In this document: positions 34,301 through 43,336 of the stretch, piece after piece
How positions within the stretch are numbered: the stretch's first letter is position 1
Layout of the letters: the number at the start of each line of letters is the position of its first letter
Assembly: GCA_016716065.1 (NCBI GenBank)
Contig: JADJXA010000026.1
Span: forward strand, 1-64,000
Direction of reading: 5' to 3'
From: Candidatus Leptovillus gracilis
GTDB taxonomy: Bacteria; Chloroflexota; Anaerolineae; Promineifilales; Promineifilaceae
DNA: 64,000 bases
Made by a program: the position numbers and the translations under genes
The notes under the pieces: generated by a model
Told to the model about the DNA's origin: nothing
Databases searched by the model: none
What the model saw: only the letters and a program-made list of their open reading frames with translations

Positions 34301-36496
34301 ATGCGTGTATTTCAAGTGACGCTGCCCCATTTCTACCAGATTGACAGCCAGGATCAGTCGGCCGTCATCAGCCAGATGGTTTCCCTCTTTGCCGGGCCGA
34401 TGCAGCACTGCCGCTTTCTGACCTTCATCATGCCTGCCAGCCTGGAACGGTTGGAACGGGAACGCCGCCGCCTGGCCATGAGCATCAACGACGATTGGGC
34501 GCGGCGCGGCCTGATGGAAGAGGTGCGCATGATTGGCGACTGGGCCAGCCGGGGCGAGATGCGCAAGACGCGCCATTACCTGGTGGATTTCAACGACGCC
34601 GTCACCGCCAATGACCTGGCTCACTGGCGGGTGGTGGCGGGCGGACCGGGAGAAGATAATTATCCGCAGTTGCCCATCCCCGGCGACTACGCCGAATATC
34701 ACGACCACATGGCGCCGGCACTGAAAAAGAAAGACGGCCGTTTGCAAATAGACAACAGCCGTTACCGTTACGCCGTCCTGGCCTCTTACCAGCTCACCCG
34801 CACCTGGGATTGGCGTCATCCGCTGGCCCAGATGATCACCGCCGCCGACGGGCCGATGATCATCTGCATTGACGTGCGCAAAGTACATCCCGAGCGCGTT
34901 ACTGCCTCGGCCGAATTCTGGCAGGGCATGATTCTTAACGGCCAGGACCGCAACGCCCTTATCGCCAGCGAAGAAGCCGAAGCTTCGTTGACCGCGCGCG
35001 ATGAAGCGGTGCACCACGTGCGGGTGCTGTTTATGCTCCTGGACAAAAGCGCCGCCGGGCTGCGGGCTAGGTTGGAAAGCCTGCGCAAAACCAGCACCCA
35101 ATATATGAAGGTGGACCGGATGTTGGGCTACCAGGCGGCCGCCGCCCGCATGTTTGGCCCGGCAGCCAAACCGCCGGGAATGCCCGCCGGTCATTTCAAC
35201 ACCCTCAGCCGCGCCCCGGCCGTCTTTGCCGGGATGTGGGGCGTTGGCCGTGAACAAAATGCCAACGGCTTTTACGTGGGCATCTCGGTGGACGAAGTGG
35301 CCCCCCACGTCTACTACCTGGACTGGCAGGGCAACGATCCCTTTCACGGCATCATCCTGGGGCGCACCGGCAAAGGCAAGACGGTCGGTGCGCAGGCCCT
35401 GGCCTGGCGTCTGGCTGAGCAGGACACCCAGGTGGTGCTGCTGGAGCCGCAAGGTCACAGCCGCCGTTTGCTGGCCTTATCTGGCGGCAAAAATGTCTCG
35501 TACAGCCAGCTTTCCTACGCCACGACGACGCTCAACATCCTGGACGTAGTCTATGAGAACGCCACCGACCAGTATGACCATGTGATTACTCTGCTAGCGC
35601 TGCTGCTGGATCCGTTAGGCAACAACCCCCGCCGTTTTGACAATGCCGAAGTGGCGGCGGTGCGGCGCGCCTTGGAGTTGACCTACGCTCGCTACGATTG
35701 GGAAGGCGAACTGATGAGCAATCACCAGTTGACGCCGACGCTGGATACGTTTTGCCACAAATTGATGCAGGTGGCGGAGCAGGTCACGGCCGTGCAGGTC
35801 TTAACCGTGACCGACGCTGCTTTACCTATGACCGGCCGCCAGGTGGCCGCTGCGGCGGCCAGAATGGCGGAGGAAATAGAGAGCCTTTACGTCACCGGTG
35901 ATTACGCCGACACCTTCAACGTGCCCACCAACCTGGACTTACGTCTCAAAGAGCGCATTGTGCTCTTTGATTTCAGCCAGGTGCCGGAGCGGCGACGGCC
36001 ATTGTTTTATTACGCTGTCTTGGCGGGGATTAACCACCAGGTACGGCGCAAACCTCGCCAACGCGCCATCATCGTGGATGAAGTGCATTACATGAACCAG
36101 GAAGCCAGTCTGATGACTTTCCTGGCCAACATGGTCAAGACGGTGCGCACCTTTGGCGCGGCGGTGGTGATGATTGACCAGGATTTGGAAGCGTTCATTG
36201 GCGTGGAAGGGGCGCAGGCCGAATCCATGGCCGCCGGCGCCAACGTTACCGCCGGGCAGTTCATCCTCAACAATGTCAGTTGGACCATCGCCTTTGGCAT
36301 GAAACGGGACGCCGCCTTTCGGCTGGCCGACCATTACAAGGACGAGATCCTACCCTCGCATGCCGAATTCCTGGCGCGGATGGGCAGCGATGACCGGCAC
36401 GGTAAGGGTATGGCCGTGGTGCGCGCCAATGGCAAAGCCGACATGGTCTATTTCCAGCTGCGGCCGATAGAGGCCGAGTATCTGATTGGGAGTTAG
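34301..36496 (+). CDS. VirB4-like conjugation ATPase
   Basis: 731 residues. The N-terminal half is the CagE/TrbE/VirB membrane-association domain. Walker A is GRTGKGKT near 353 and Walker B AIIVDEVHYM near 588, followed by TFGAAVVMIDQDLEAFI and a C-terminal arginine-rich helix. VirB4 powers pilus assembly and substrate transfer in all type IV secretion systems. Catalytic residues are intact and length is within the usual range (about 700-850). GGGAG precedes the ATG. This is the most diagnostic gene of the operon. Confidence 0.9.
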   Translation: MRVFQVTLPHFYQIDSQDQSAVISQMVSLFAGPMQHCRFLTFIMPASLERLERERRRLAMSINDDWARRGLMEEVRMIGDWASRGEMRKTRHYLVDFNDAVTANDLAHWRVVAGGPGEDNYPQLPIPGDYAEYHDHMAPALKKKDGRLQIDNSRYRYAVLASYQLTRTWDWRHPLAQMITAADGPMIICIDVRKVHPERVTASAEFWQGMILNGQDRNALIASEEAEASLTARDEAVHHVRVLFMLLDKSAAGLRARLESLRKTSTQYMKVDRMLGYQAAAARMFGPAAKPPGMPAGHFNTLSRAPAVFAGMWGVGREQNANGFYVGISVDEVAPHVYYLDWQGNDPFHGIILGRTGKGKTVGAQALAWRLAEQDTQVVLLEPQGHSRRLLALSGGKNVSYSQLSYATTTLNILDVVYENATDQYDHVITLLALLLDPLGNNPRRFDNAEVAAVRRALELTYARYDWEGELMSNHQLTPTLDTFCHKLMQVAEQVTAVQVLTVTDAALPMTGRQVAAAAARMAEEIESLYVTGDYADTFNVPTNLDLRLKERIVLFDFSQVPERRRPLFYYAVLAGINHQVRRKPRQRAIIVDEVHYMNQEASLMTFLANMVKTVRTFGAAVVMIDQDLEAFIGVEGAQAESMAAGANVTAGQFILNNVSWTIAFGMKRDAAFRLADHYKDEILPSHAEFLARMGSDDRHGKGMAVVRANGKADMVYFQLRPIEAEYLIGS

Positions 36497-36498
36497 TC

Positions 36499-36580
36499 TG
36501 TTAGTCGAGTAGTCCCGTAGTCAGATAGTCGGGAGACCCTCGAAGGTTATGGGCTACCTGACTAAAAGACCAACAGACTA
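36499..36580 (+). repeat. GTAGTC stutter repeat
   Basis: After the VirB4 stop, units such as TTAGTCGAGTAGTCCCGTAGTC and AGATAGTCGG iterate, followed by a partly complementary ACTAAAAGACCAACAGACTA stretch that could fold back. Non-coding. Confidence 0.5.
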
Positions 36581-36605
36581 CAAGATGAAAAGGATTACCA
36601 GACAC

Positions 36606-36797
36606 ATGAGTAACAAACTACTGGACCAATTTCGCCAGCAGGAAGCCGACAATATTGCCCTGTCGGTGAAGTTCAACCGCTGGTCGCGGGTGATGATCGA
36701 AGTGATGATTCGGGAGCAGGAACAAAAGCTGGTAGCCAGCGACCTGCCGGTAGATGGTAATGGCGAGCAAGATGATTTCTGGAAAGAGATGGGCTGA
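36606..36797 (+). CDS. small helical protein
   Basis: 63 residues from ATG 36606; an earlier ATG at 36585 adds MKRITRH. NKLLDQFRQQEADNIALSVK then WSRVMIEVMIREQEQKLV is a helical, possibly ribbon-helix-helix-like peptide. It lies between VirB4 and the VirD4-like gene in the operon. Function unknown. Confidence 0.55.
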   Translation: MSNKLLDQFRQQEADNIALSVKFNRWSRVMIEVMIREQEQKLVASDLPVDGNGEQDDFWKEMG

Positions 36798-36822
36798 TAA
36801 GATCGGCTGATAAGAGGAATGC

Positions 36823-38310
36823 ATGTTCAAAAATTGGTTCGGTAAACGCGCCGCACGCGCCCAGTGGGATACCGGCCTGGTCTGGTTTCGGCTGCGCTAC
36901 CTGGAACCGGAGAGGCCGACACGTTGTATTAATCTGCTGTCCCGTTCGCCAGCATGTGGTCGCGTGGCTTTGTATTACCGACCGGGAGAAGCGGTTTCAG
37001 AGTTATATCTGGGCGCGCCGGGAACCCACGTGCGCCTGGTGCAGCGCATGGCAGCTGATTTTGGTTTTTCGCTCAAGCCAATGTCGCCAGAAGTAACCAT
37101 GTCACCTGCCGCGCGGATGACGGCCGTGAGTGACCTGCCCTGGGACAGAGCCTTTGTCGCACACATTGCCAACGAGTTTGCTTTTGTATGCCTGGTTGAG
37201 GACGAGAATAAAGGCGGTGCGTATCTGCCGCAGCCACCTTCTTTGGAGCCGGGACGCGGTCCGGCCACCTGGCGTTTATCGGATAACCCGTTACCCGGAT
37301 TGGTGCTAAAACCCACCTGGAACGGTGGGCAGCCACCGGCGCACCTGCGGGCGACTCAGCCGGATCCACGATGCTGGCTGTTGGGACGGTCGCAGTCGGG
37401 TTCACCGCTGCATGTGACAGGGCGGATCAACATTTACGGTCGTCAGGAAGCAGTCGCCGATTGGCTGGTGCAGCAGGTCACACAGATGGTGACACACAAC
37501 CACACCGATCTTATCGTCGTTGATGGGGCGGGCGATCTGGTCCCCAACTTAAAGCGAAAAGCGGCCGTCACCCGCCTGTTGGGTGAGCAGTTGACTTATG
37601 TGGATATTGACAGCGCGTCGCTGGTTGGTGGCTTTAACCCGCTGGCCCTTGTTCCGGGGGAAACAGAGGCGGCCCAATTACAACGGTGGCAGAATTGGTT
37701 CCAGGGAATGCATGTGCATCCGCAGGGACTCCATCTGCTGACTCCAGCGCAGCAGGCGGGAGTGGGGGATATTCCCGCCCTGCAAAAATGGTTGAAGCAG
37801 GTAGAGCGGCAGGAACAGTCAGCGGCCGTTGCCAGCCTTAGACTGGCGTTAACCCGGCTGACCGCTAACCGGGCGCTGCGTGAATGGGTGGCCTGGCCGA
37901 CCAACCCCTGGTCTCAGGTGGGGGCGGGTGTTTTACTTTTTGCCTGCAGAGCCGAAAGCTGGGAACGACGGCATCTGCTGCGGGCTGTGCTGCTGGCCGC
38001 AGCTGGTCAACGGGAGAAAAAGTTGGTTGTGCATGGCTTTCCTTGGGCCACCTTTGCCATTGAGGATATGCGGCTGTGTCCGGCGCTGTTTATCAGCAAC
38101 GGCCCGCCTCTCGCTGGGGCGGCTGCGTTGCTGGTGCAGTCAGATCCGCAAATGGCGGCTAAAGTGGGGCAACGGTATTTGAGCAGTGATCCCCGGTTGG
38201 TTGAAAACATGCAGTTGTTGCAGCGGGGGGAAGGGATTTTGGTCGAGGCAGGAAGTATTGTTTTTACCACCTGGCAAGGGCGCCTGGCCGGGCAAGAGCA
38301 GGTTTGCTGA
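36823..38310 (+). CDS. VirD4/TraG-like protein lacking a functional P-loop
   Basis: 495 residues. Where a coupling ATPase would have GxxGSGKT, this has LLGRSQSGSPLHVTG (about 190-204), without the Lys-Thr/Ser. LIVVDGAGDLVPNLKRKA (about 227-244) mimics the Walker B / ConjPlasmid strand and SLVGGFNPLALVPGE the FNPL motif that follows in TraG/VirD4 proteins. It therefore looks like a degenerate coupling-protein fold with structural rather than ATPase use. A substrate-receptor role is possible. The FtsK-like motor at 5665 might supply the ATPase. The fold call is by motif order. Confidence 0.5.
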   Translation: MFKNWFGKRAARAQWDTGLVWFRLRYLEPERPTRCINLLSRSPACGRVALYYRPGEAVSELYLGAPGTHVRLVQRMAADFGFSLKPMSPEVTMSPAARMTAVSDLPWDRAFVAHIANEFAFVCLVEDENKGGAYLPQPPSLEPGRGPATWRLSDNPLPGLVLKPTWNGGQPPAHLRATQPDPRCWLLGRSQSGSPLHVTGRINIYGRQEAVADWLVQQVTQMVTHNHTDLIVVDGAGDLVPNLKRKAAVTRLLGEQLTYVDIDSASLVGGFNPLALVPGETEAAQLQRWQNWFQGMHVHPQGLHLLTPAQQAGVGDIPALQKWLKQVERQEQSAAVASLRLALTRLTANRALREWVAWPTNPWSQVGAGVLLFACRAESWERRHLLRAVLLAAAGQREKKLVVHGFPWATFAIEDMRLCPALFISNGPPLAGAAALLVQSDPQMAAKVGQRYLSSDPRLVENMQLLQRGEGILVEAGSIVFTTWQGRLAGQEQVC

Positions 38311-38373
38311 ACCATGTTACAAGGACAATTGTTGTGCCTTTGCAACAATCTCGAACATTCGATCTGAAAACGC

Positions 38374-38402
38374 TTGACAAAACAAGGAAAGCGATTTACC
38401 AT
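38374..38402 (+). promoter_or_regulatory. sigma-70-like promoter of the AAA ATPase gene
   Basis: A perfect TTGACA at 38374-38379, a 17-base spacer and TACCAT at 38397-38402 lie 44 bases before the start at 38446. Confidence 0.6.
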
Positions 38403-38445
38403 ATTTGAAACTAGCCTATTCATACCTATGCTAGAAGAGGCGATC

Positions 38446-39933
38446 ATGTTTAGAGCAGCTTTTGTAGGACGTAGCCGTGAGCTACAGGTTTTAGACAATT
38501 TGTGGGAATCAAATAAAGCGACACTGCTAATCTTATACGGGCGGCGGCGAGTTGGCAAAACCCGGCTGCTGACACATTGGTTGCAGCAAAGTGCCGATAG
38601 GGGGCTGTATTGGGTGGCCGAACCTTCTTCATCTCTTTCCCAGCTGCGATCCTTCTCTCAAGCTTTGATGAATTTCATGGATCCAGAAGCGGTCGTGCCG
38701 CCTGAATTTACTTTTTCCAGTTGGGAGTTGGCCTTTCGCCAGCTCTCTCTCTACGCTCAAAACAAGCGGGTAGCCGTCTTTATTGACGAAGTGACTTACG
38801 TCATTGATGTGGATCCCGAATTTGTCGGTGTACTACAAAAAGTATGGGATCGCTGGCTGAGCGACTCCAACCTGATGCTGGCTCTGGCTGGCTCCCAGAT
38901 GGGGCTGATGCGTCAGCACCTGCTCAACTATGATGCGCCGCTCTACGGGCGCGCCGCTACCCAGATGCAGCTGCCCCCTTTGCCTTACGGCACCACACAC
39001 GACTATTTCCCAGACTATAGCGCCAAAGAGCGGATGACGTTATATGCCATGTGGGGCGGGGTACCGGCCTATTGGGAGCGGCTGGATGCTAACCTGAGCA
39101 TTACCGACAACCTGCGCCGCAATGTTTTGCCCGCCCATGCCTGGATGATTGATGAATCCCGCATTTTGCTCCAGGATTTCATCACTGATTTGCACAACTA
39201 CGTGGGAATACTGCGAGCGATTGCCGATGGCGAGCAGGCGATGAGCGACATTTCCACCCGGACCGGTCTAAATAGCAGTAAAGCCTCTTTTTACCTGAGC
39301 GTCCTGCGCGACACGGGCTTTGTTGTTCGTGATGTCCCCATCTCTCAGCGCGGCGCCGATTCGCGCCGCGGCCGTTACACAGTGACCGATCCCTATCTCC
39401 GCTTTTTTTACCGTTTCATGTCTGCTTACCAATCCAAGCTGGCCTTGGGCCAAATGGAAGAAATGCTCAAGCTTATCCAGGAAACACTGCCAGCCTTTAT
39501 TGGTGCCAACACCTGGCAAGAGTTATGCCGTGAATGGGTGCTGCGGTCCAGCGCTCAAGGCGAGATGCCGCTGCCCATTGAAGAGGTGGGCAGTGAATGG
39601 ACTAAAAACTATACCATTGATGTGGTGGGGATAAGCGAAAAAGAGACCAGCCTGGTGCTGGGCGATTGTTTCTGGGGCAATGGACCGGTTGGCCCAGAAG
39701 CTATTCACAATCTGATGCACAAGACATCAATCATGTTGCCAAAGACGAATCAGCTATGGTCGGTTTATTACGTCTTGTTTTCGGCCAGTGGCTGGACGGC
39801 TGAAGCGCAGCAGATGGCCGCCGAGCCACCTGCGGAAGGGCAGCCCAGTCGGCGCAAGCGGTGGCAATCGGTTGGTATCCGGCTTGTTGATTTACAGGAG
39901 CTTGATAAAGACCTGCGGCGCTGGTCCACTTGA
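38446..39933 (+). CDS. archaeal-type AAA ATPase with DUF234-like C-terminus
   Basis: 495 residues from ATG 38446 behind GAAGAGG. FVGRSRELQVLDNLW opens the ATPase; Walker A is YGRRRVGKTRLL near 30 and Walker B VAVFIDEVTYV near 108, followed by ALAGSQMGLM (sensor-like). A winged helix (ISTRTGLNSSKASFYLSVLRDTGFV, shown in part) and a DUF234 nuclease-like domain (IGANTWQELCREWVLR, EIGSEWTKNYTIDVVGIS region) follow. This family is widespread in archaea and bacteria with mostly unknown roles. It has its own promoter and seems independent of the secretion operon. Confidence 0.8.
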   Translation: MFRAAFVGRSRELQVLDNLWESNKATLLILYGRRRVGKTRLLTHWLQQSADRGLYWVAEPSSSLSQLRSFSQALMNFMDPEAVVPPEFTFSSWELAFRQLSLYAQNKRVAVFIDEVTYVIDVDPEFVGVLQKVWDRWLSDSNLMLALAGSQMGLMRQHLLNYDAPLYGRAATQMQLPPLPYGTTHDYFPDYSAKERMTLYAMWGGVPAYWERLDANLSITDNLRRNVLPAHAWMIDESRILLQDFITDLHNYVGILRAIADGEQAMSDISTRTGLNSSKASFYLSVLRDTGFVVRDVPISQRGADSRRGRYTVTDPYLRFFYRFMSAYQSKLALGQMEEMLKLIQETLPAFIGANTWQELCREWVLRSSAQGEMPLPIEEVGSEWTKNYTIDVVGISEKETSLVLGDCFWGNGPVGPEAIHNLMHKTSIMLPKTNQLWSVYYVLFSASGWTAEAQQMAAEPPAEGQPSRRKRWQSVGIRLVDLQELDKDLRRWST

Positions 39934-39964
39934 AGCAGCGTCAAGGCAACGAAATGACAAACAA

Positions 39965-39999
39965 AAACCCTTGTCAATTTTTGGGCCTGACAAGGGTTT
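39965..39999. terminator. 12-bp hairpin, possible terminator
   Basis: AAACCCTTGTCA, an 11-base loop, then TGACAAGGGTTT. On the minus strand it is followed by TTTTGTTTGTC. It lies 32 bases after the AAA ATPase gene. The rest of the 40000-40481 gap shows only a weak AAAAGCC/GGCTTTT stem near 40229-40256. Confidence 0.5.
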
Positions 40000-40481
40000 C
40001 GGCGATGAGGTAGGGAATACCTGCATCTTCAAGTTACATTATGTAGATTAGCATTGAAACAGCGTTCGCGTCAAGCTGTTTCTCTCCCTTCTCACCTGCC
40101 CTCCAAATTATAAAGCTGGCTAATTGCTGCACTTGCAAGCATTTTGCTTTCCGTGATTGCTTGCCACTTAAGCGTGGCCGGCAGTCATGGGTGGCTAAAC
40201 GCACCCATCTAACGGTAGGCCGCACTTTCTGCCGCTAGAATGCAAAAAAGCCGGTGAGTCAACACAGGCTTTTGCAGAAGTATCTTTATTCGTCAAATTG
40301 CATACTTTTGAGGTTTTGGGTGTTGGTACCACCCTAACCTTGTTATAAAGCCCCTTCACTGGGGAGGGGGGAGTTGTATTTTTTCATCTCCTATGCAACA
40401 CAGTTCACTAAGGAGAATAGCACAGGCTGATCTCTGTGTCAATGTTATGCGCCTGCATAATGAATTGATGCTGGGTGCAGC

Positions 40482-41861
40482 GTGCCAACCGGCATGGACG
40501 GCTCCCTCGCCACACCTTCGGCGCACCTTCTTGAGGCCAACCGGCAGCTCCACGCCTTGCGTGAGCAGCTTAAGGGTCAGCTAACTGAGCCTGCCGGATT
40601 GCCTGGGGAGCCTTCTAACGGCTTGCCCTGGAATGCTGTCGCCTCTGTAGGGGATGGATCCTGCTTAGAGGGGACTGCTGCTTTTCCCGGTCATTTAGGG
40701 TGGGGGAGTGCTGCGTTAACGGCCGTTTTGCGTCGCCGGCAGCCGGCAGCTCATGTTGCTGATGATGTCCAGGCGTGGCTAAATGCTTTGCCACAAGACT
40801 TTAAGTCATCCGCTGCTGAGAGTAAGCCTGCTGGTGATCTTACTGAATCACCGCCAATCCACAATTTTCTATTCAACGGTGCGGTTAAGCTGTACCCTGA
40901 TATTGGCCTGGGGATGCTGCGTCAAGAAATGACGGCGTCAGGCCGTCTCTGGCTAATGCTGCGCTATTTGGATGAGGAAGGACGCGGCGTAGTTCGCATA
41001 GACATTATAACAGAAACCCTGACAAGAAAATCTTCAAAACTGCGCTTATGCGGCCAACGCCAGTTGCGAAATTTACTCAGAGATGGTGAAGGTGTGTTTT
41101 GGAAGCGCGATAAACAGCATGTCTGGCTGTATTCAGCGGCAAAGGTGGCCTATGCTCTGGATGTCGCCCGGCTAACCGGCCGTCCGGTGGCGTTGCCGGT
41201 GGCGGTGTTGCTGGACGGTATCGGTGCCTTCCGCGCCCATTTGTATGCTGCGTTTCACAGCGGCCGTGTCAAAGAAACGCCTTATGGCGACCAGGCCTGT
41301 CCCTTTGATGCACTCAAGGCAGGCTCTAGGCGCGGCCGAAGGGATATGCCCATTGCTCGTGTGACCCTGGAGCAGTTGAGTGGAGTAGGGCGGTCCAGTC
41401 AACGCGCCTATGAGGAACGAGTTGGTCTCAATATTCAGTCCAACTTCGCCGTAGGGAATATAGCTACCAGGGAGAATCAGGAGATAGCCGCCTGGGCGAG
41501 AGGCCAGGCATTGTTTGAATTGAAGGATTACGCCGGGCAGCACGGCCGTGAGGGCAAGACCTACCTGGCCTGGCAGCTGCCCAACAGCTACGCGGGGCAG
41601 CACCTACAGCGGCCCAAGGGCCGGCAGAAGCGGATCAACCGCCAACTCCAAGACCTGGTTATGAAAGGGATGCCGGGGAACGATGGAGACGAGGTGTTGA
41701 GACGCGGGCCGGCAGCAGCGGCAGCGATGGGGAAGCGGTATTATGCCAACGGCCGTCTGGCGGCGCAGAGGCGGCAGCATAGCGAGGGGGTGCGGTATTG
41801 GCGACGGCCGTCTGTGGGACACGGCCGTGCGGCTATCTGGCACCCGGTGGAGGGGTCATGA
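40482..41861 (+). CDS. putative winged-helix DNA-binding protein, paralogue of the 8237 gene
   Basis: 459 residues from GTG 40482, or from ATG 40494, which aligns with the paralogue's start; neither has a ribosome site. Shared blocks include HLGWGSAALTAVLRR, GRLWLMLRYLDEEGRG, CGQRQLRNLLRDGEGVFW, FRAHLYAAFHSGR and LAWQLPNSYAGQH. RVTLEQLSGVGRSSQRAYEE reads as a helix-turn-helix. The C-terminus is basic (KGRQKRINRQLQDLVMKG). The two paralogues bracket the partition island and secretion operon, suggesting an element duplication or two regulators of one element. No named family is recognised. Confidence 0.6.
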   Translation: MPTGMDGSLATPSAHLLEANRQLHALREQLKGQLTEPAGLPGEPSNGLPWNAVASVGDGSCLEGTAAFPGHLGWGSAALTAVLRRRQPAAHVADDVQAWLNALPQDFKSSAAESKPAGDLTESPPIHNFLFNGAVKLYPDIGLGMLRQEMTASGRLWLMLRYLDEEGRGVVRIDIITETLTRKSSKLRLCGQRQLRNLLRDGEGVFWKRDKQHVWLYSAAKVAYALDVARLTGRPVALPVAVLLDGIGAFRAHLYAAFHSGRVKETPYGDQACPFDALKAGSRRGRRDMPIARVTLEQLSGVGRSSQRAYEERVGLNIQSNFAVGNIATRENQEIAAWARGQALFELKDYAGQHGREGKTYLAWQLPNSYAGQHLQRPKGRQKRINRQLQDLVMKGMPGNDGDEVLRRGPAAAAAMGKRYYANGRLAAQRRQHSEGVRYWRRPSVGHGRAAIWHPVEGS

Positions 41862-42060
41862 CTCTTTTTTGTGTCCGGAAGCGGAAAGAACCTGCGCCCC
41901 TTATAGGGATAAATTCTTAACCCTCTCTTTGGGGGTCTGCATGTGGGGGTGGTCTCTCTTGATGGTTACACGAAGGTTTTGCCGGTCGCAGTAAGCAGCT
42001 TTGCCCGCAGGGGCTGCAAGGGGCGGAAGCGGGGGAAGGCGGGAACAGGGAATCGGGGAG

Positions 42061-42825
42061 TTAGCTGTTGGTGCGCAGGGCGCGCTGCGTCAGCACTGTG
42101 GTCACATTTTGCGTCAATACGCCGATGACCTTCAGTTTGGCGTCCATGAAGGGGTAGCCCTCGATGACCAATTTGTCTTCAGGATTTTGCATGGCCACGG
42201 ACACCTTTTGCCACTGTTTACTGGCGATGTAGACCAGAAAGACGGTGACGGCGTCTTCGGGCAAGATGGGCAAGCCTTTGGGCAGGGCCGGCGGTTTGCG
42301 GCCGGTCAGGGTGACAATAACAGCATCAGGACGTTCGATGACTTTTCCAGGACGGCCAACGAGAGTGATTTTCACGGTTGTGGCGACTCCTTTTTCTGCC
42401 AGGGCCGGGGCGGCCAGGGTTTCACGCGCATCCCAGGGCAATGTCGGGTGCGGGGGAGGGGACTTGGGTTGGCGACCAGACTGTCGCGACGGCGGCGGAG
42501 AAGGGACTTTGGCGGATTCCGACGGCTTGGTGCGCGACGGCCATTGGGGCGGCGGCCAGAGAATTTGCCGCTGTTCCGGCGTCAGTTGGCCGCGCACGAT
42601 ATAGAAGTAGGTCCCGCCGGGCGTGCGGCGCTGTTTGTTGTTGGCGGTAAGCATTCCCCCCGCGGCTTCGACTTCGAGCGCCTTTTGCAGGCAGGCGTAG
42701 GCGGCCTCCAGCCCGATTTGTTCGATGATGCGCCGGATTTGCAGGATGGCCGGGGGGTGGGTTTCCTGGAGTTGGGCGGCGATGTCGGCCGCGGCCGTGG
42801 GAATGTCAGGTGGTGGTATGGACAT
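42061..42825 (-). CDS. bacterial protein with PHAX-type RNA-binding domain
   Basis: 254 residues. Residues 10-75 (AAQLQETHPPAILQIRRIIE, GLEAAYACLQKALEVEAAGG, KQRRTPGGTYFYIVRG) match the RNA-binding domain of PHAX, the eukaryotic snRNA export adaptor, including the RRTPGG loop. A Pro/Ser-rich basic linker (95-130) and a C-terminal domain (TVKITLVGRPGKVIERPDAV, EGYPFMDAKLKVIGVLTQNV) resembling a single-strand nucleic-acid-binding or SSB-like beta unit follow. A bacterial PHAX domain would bind structured RNA. It is transcribed towards the 40482 gene, so the two converge. Confidence 0.7.
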   Translation of the reverse strand: MSIPPPDIPTAAADIAAQLQETHPPAILQIRRIIEQIGLEAAYACLQKALEVEAAGGMLTANNKQRRTPGGTYFYIVRGQLTPEQRQILWPPPQWPSRTKPSESAKVPSPPPSRQSGRQPKSPPPHPTLPWDARETLAAPALAEKGVATTVKITLVGRPGKVIERPDAVIVTLTGRKPPALPKGLPILPEDAVTVFLVYIASKQWQKVSVAMQNPEDKLVIEGYPFMDAKLKVIGVLTQNVTTVLTQRALRTNS

Positions 42826-43158
42826 GGCCCCTATTTTCCGCCATTATCCACTTTGGGCAAACGCCATTTCCAGCTCACCCGGGGCAGGAACCGCTGATGA
42901 GACTCCTGGATGGTGACGCACCATGTCCCTGACCAAAGTCCCCGTTCGTTTATAGACAAATCACCGCTTTTTTTGTAGACTGTAGTCAGGTTCAGTGGGG
43001 TTATATACGAGAGAGAAATTCCTCCCCCCCAAAACTGGCACGAGAGAAACGCGACTGGAACGCTCCGCTGGACTTAGGGTTAATACACCCTCCTTTCTCG
43101 TATACGTATTGCCCGCCCGCCTGTCTCCAGGCCACCATCCCCGGTCTGGCGGCAAAAC

Positions 43159-43188
43159 AAAACCGCTCCGTTTCGACGGGGCGGTTTT
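43159..43188. terminator. UUCG-loop terminator
   Basis: AAAACCGCTCCGT, the tetraloop TTCG, and ACGGGGCGGTTTT form a 13-bp stem (one G-U) with A- and T-tracts on either side, so it can terminate in both directions. The 42826-43336 gap also holds TATACGAGA at 43004 and its inverse TCTCGTATA at 43096. Confidence 0.7.
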
Positions 43189-43336
43189 GCTTTCGTGGGA
43201 TTCTGCGCCTGCATTTGGCGGCGCTGCCGTCACAAGCTCCCAACTTTCTCTCCTTTCTCATATCCTTCTGCCTGATTTGTGATACGATAGGCTTGAGCCA
43301 TCATACACACAAACAAGGAGCTAAAGTAAGGAGCCT

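Noticed and set aside
34094..35458. 454-residue minus-strand open frame
   Set aside because: Antisense shadow of the VirB4 gene, whose motifs are unambiguous.
42995..43282. Overlapping frames of 86-95 residues on both strands
   Set aside because: They cross a strong terminator and inverted repeats; none has a ribosome site.
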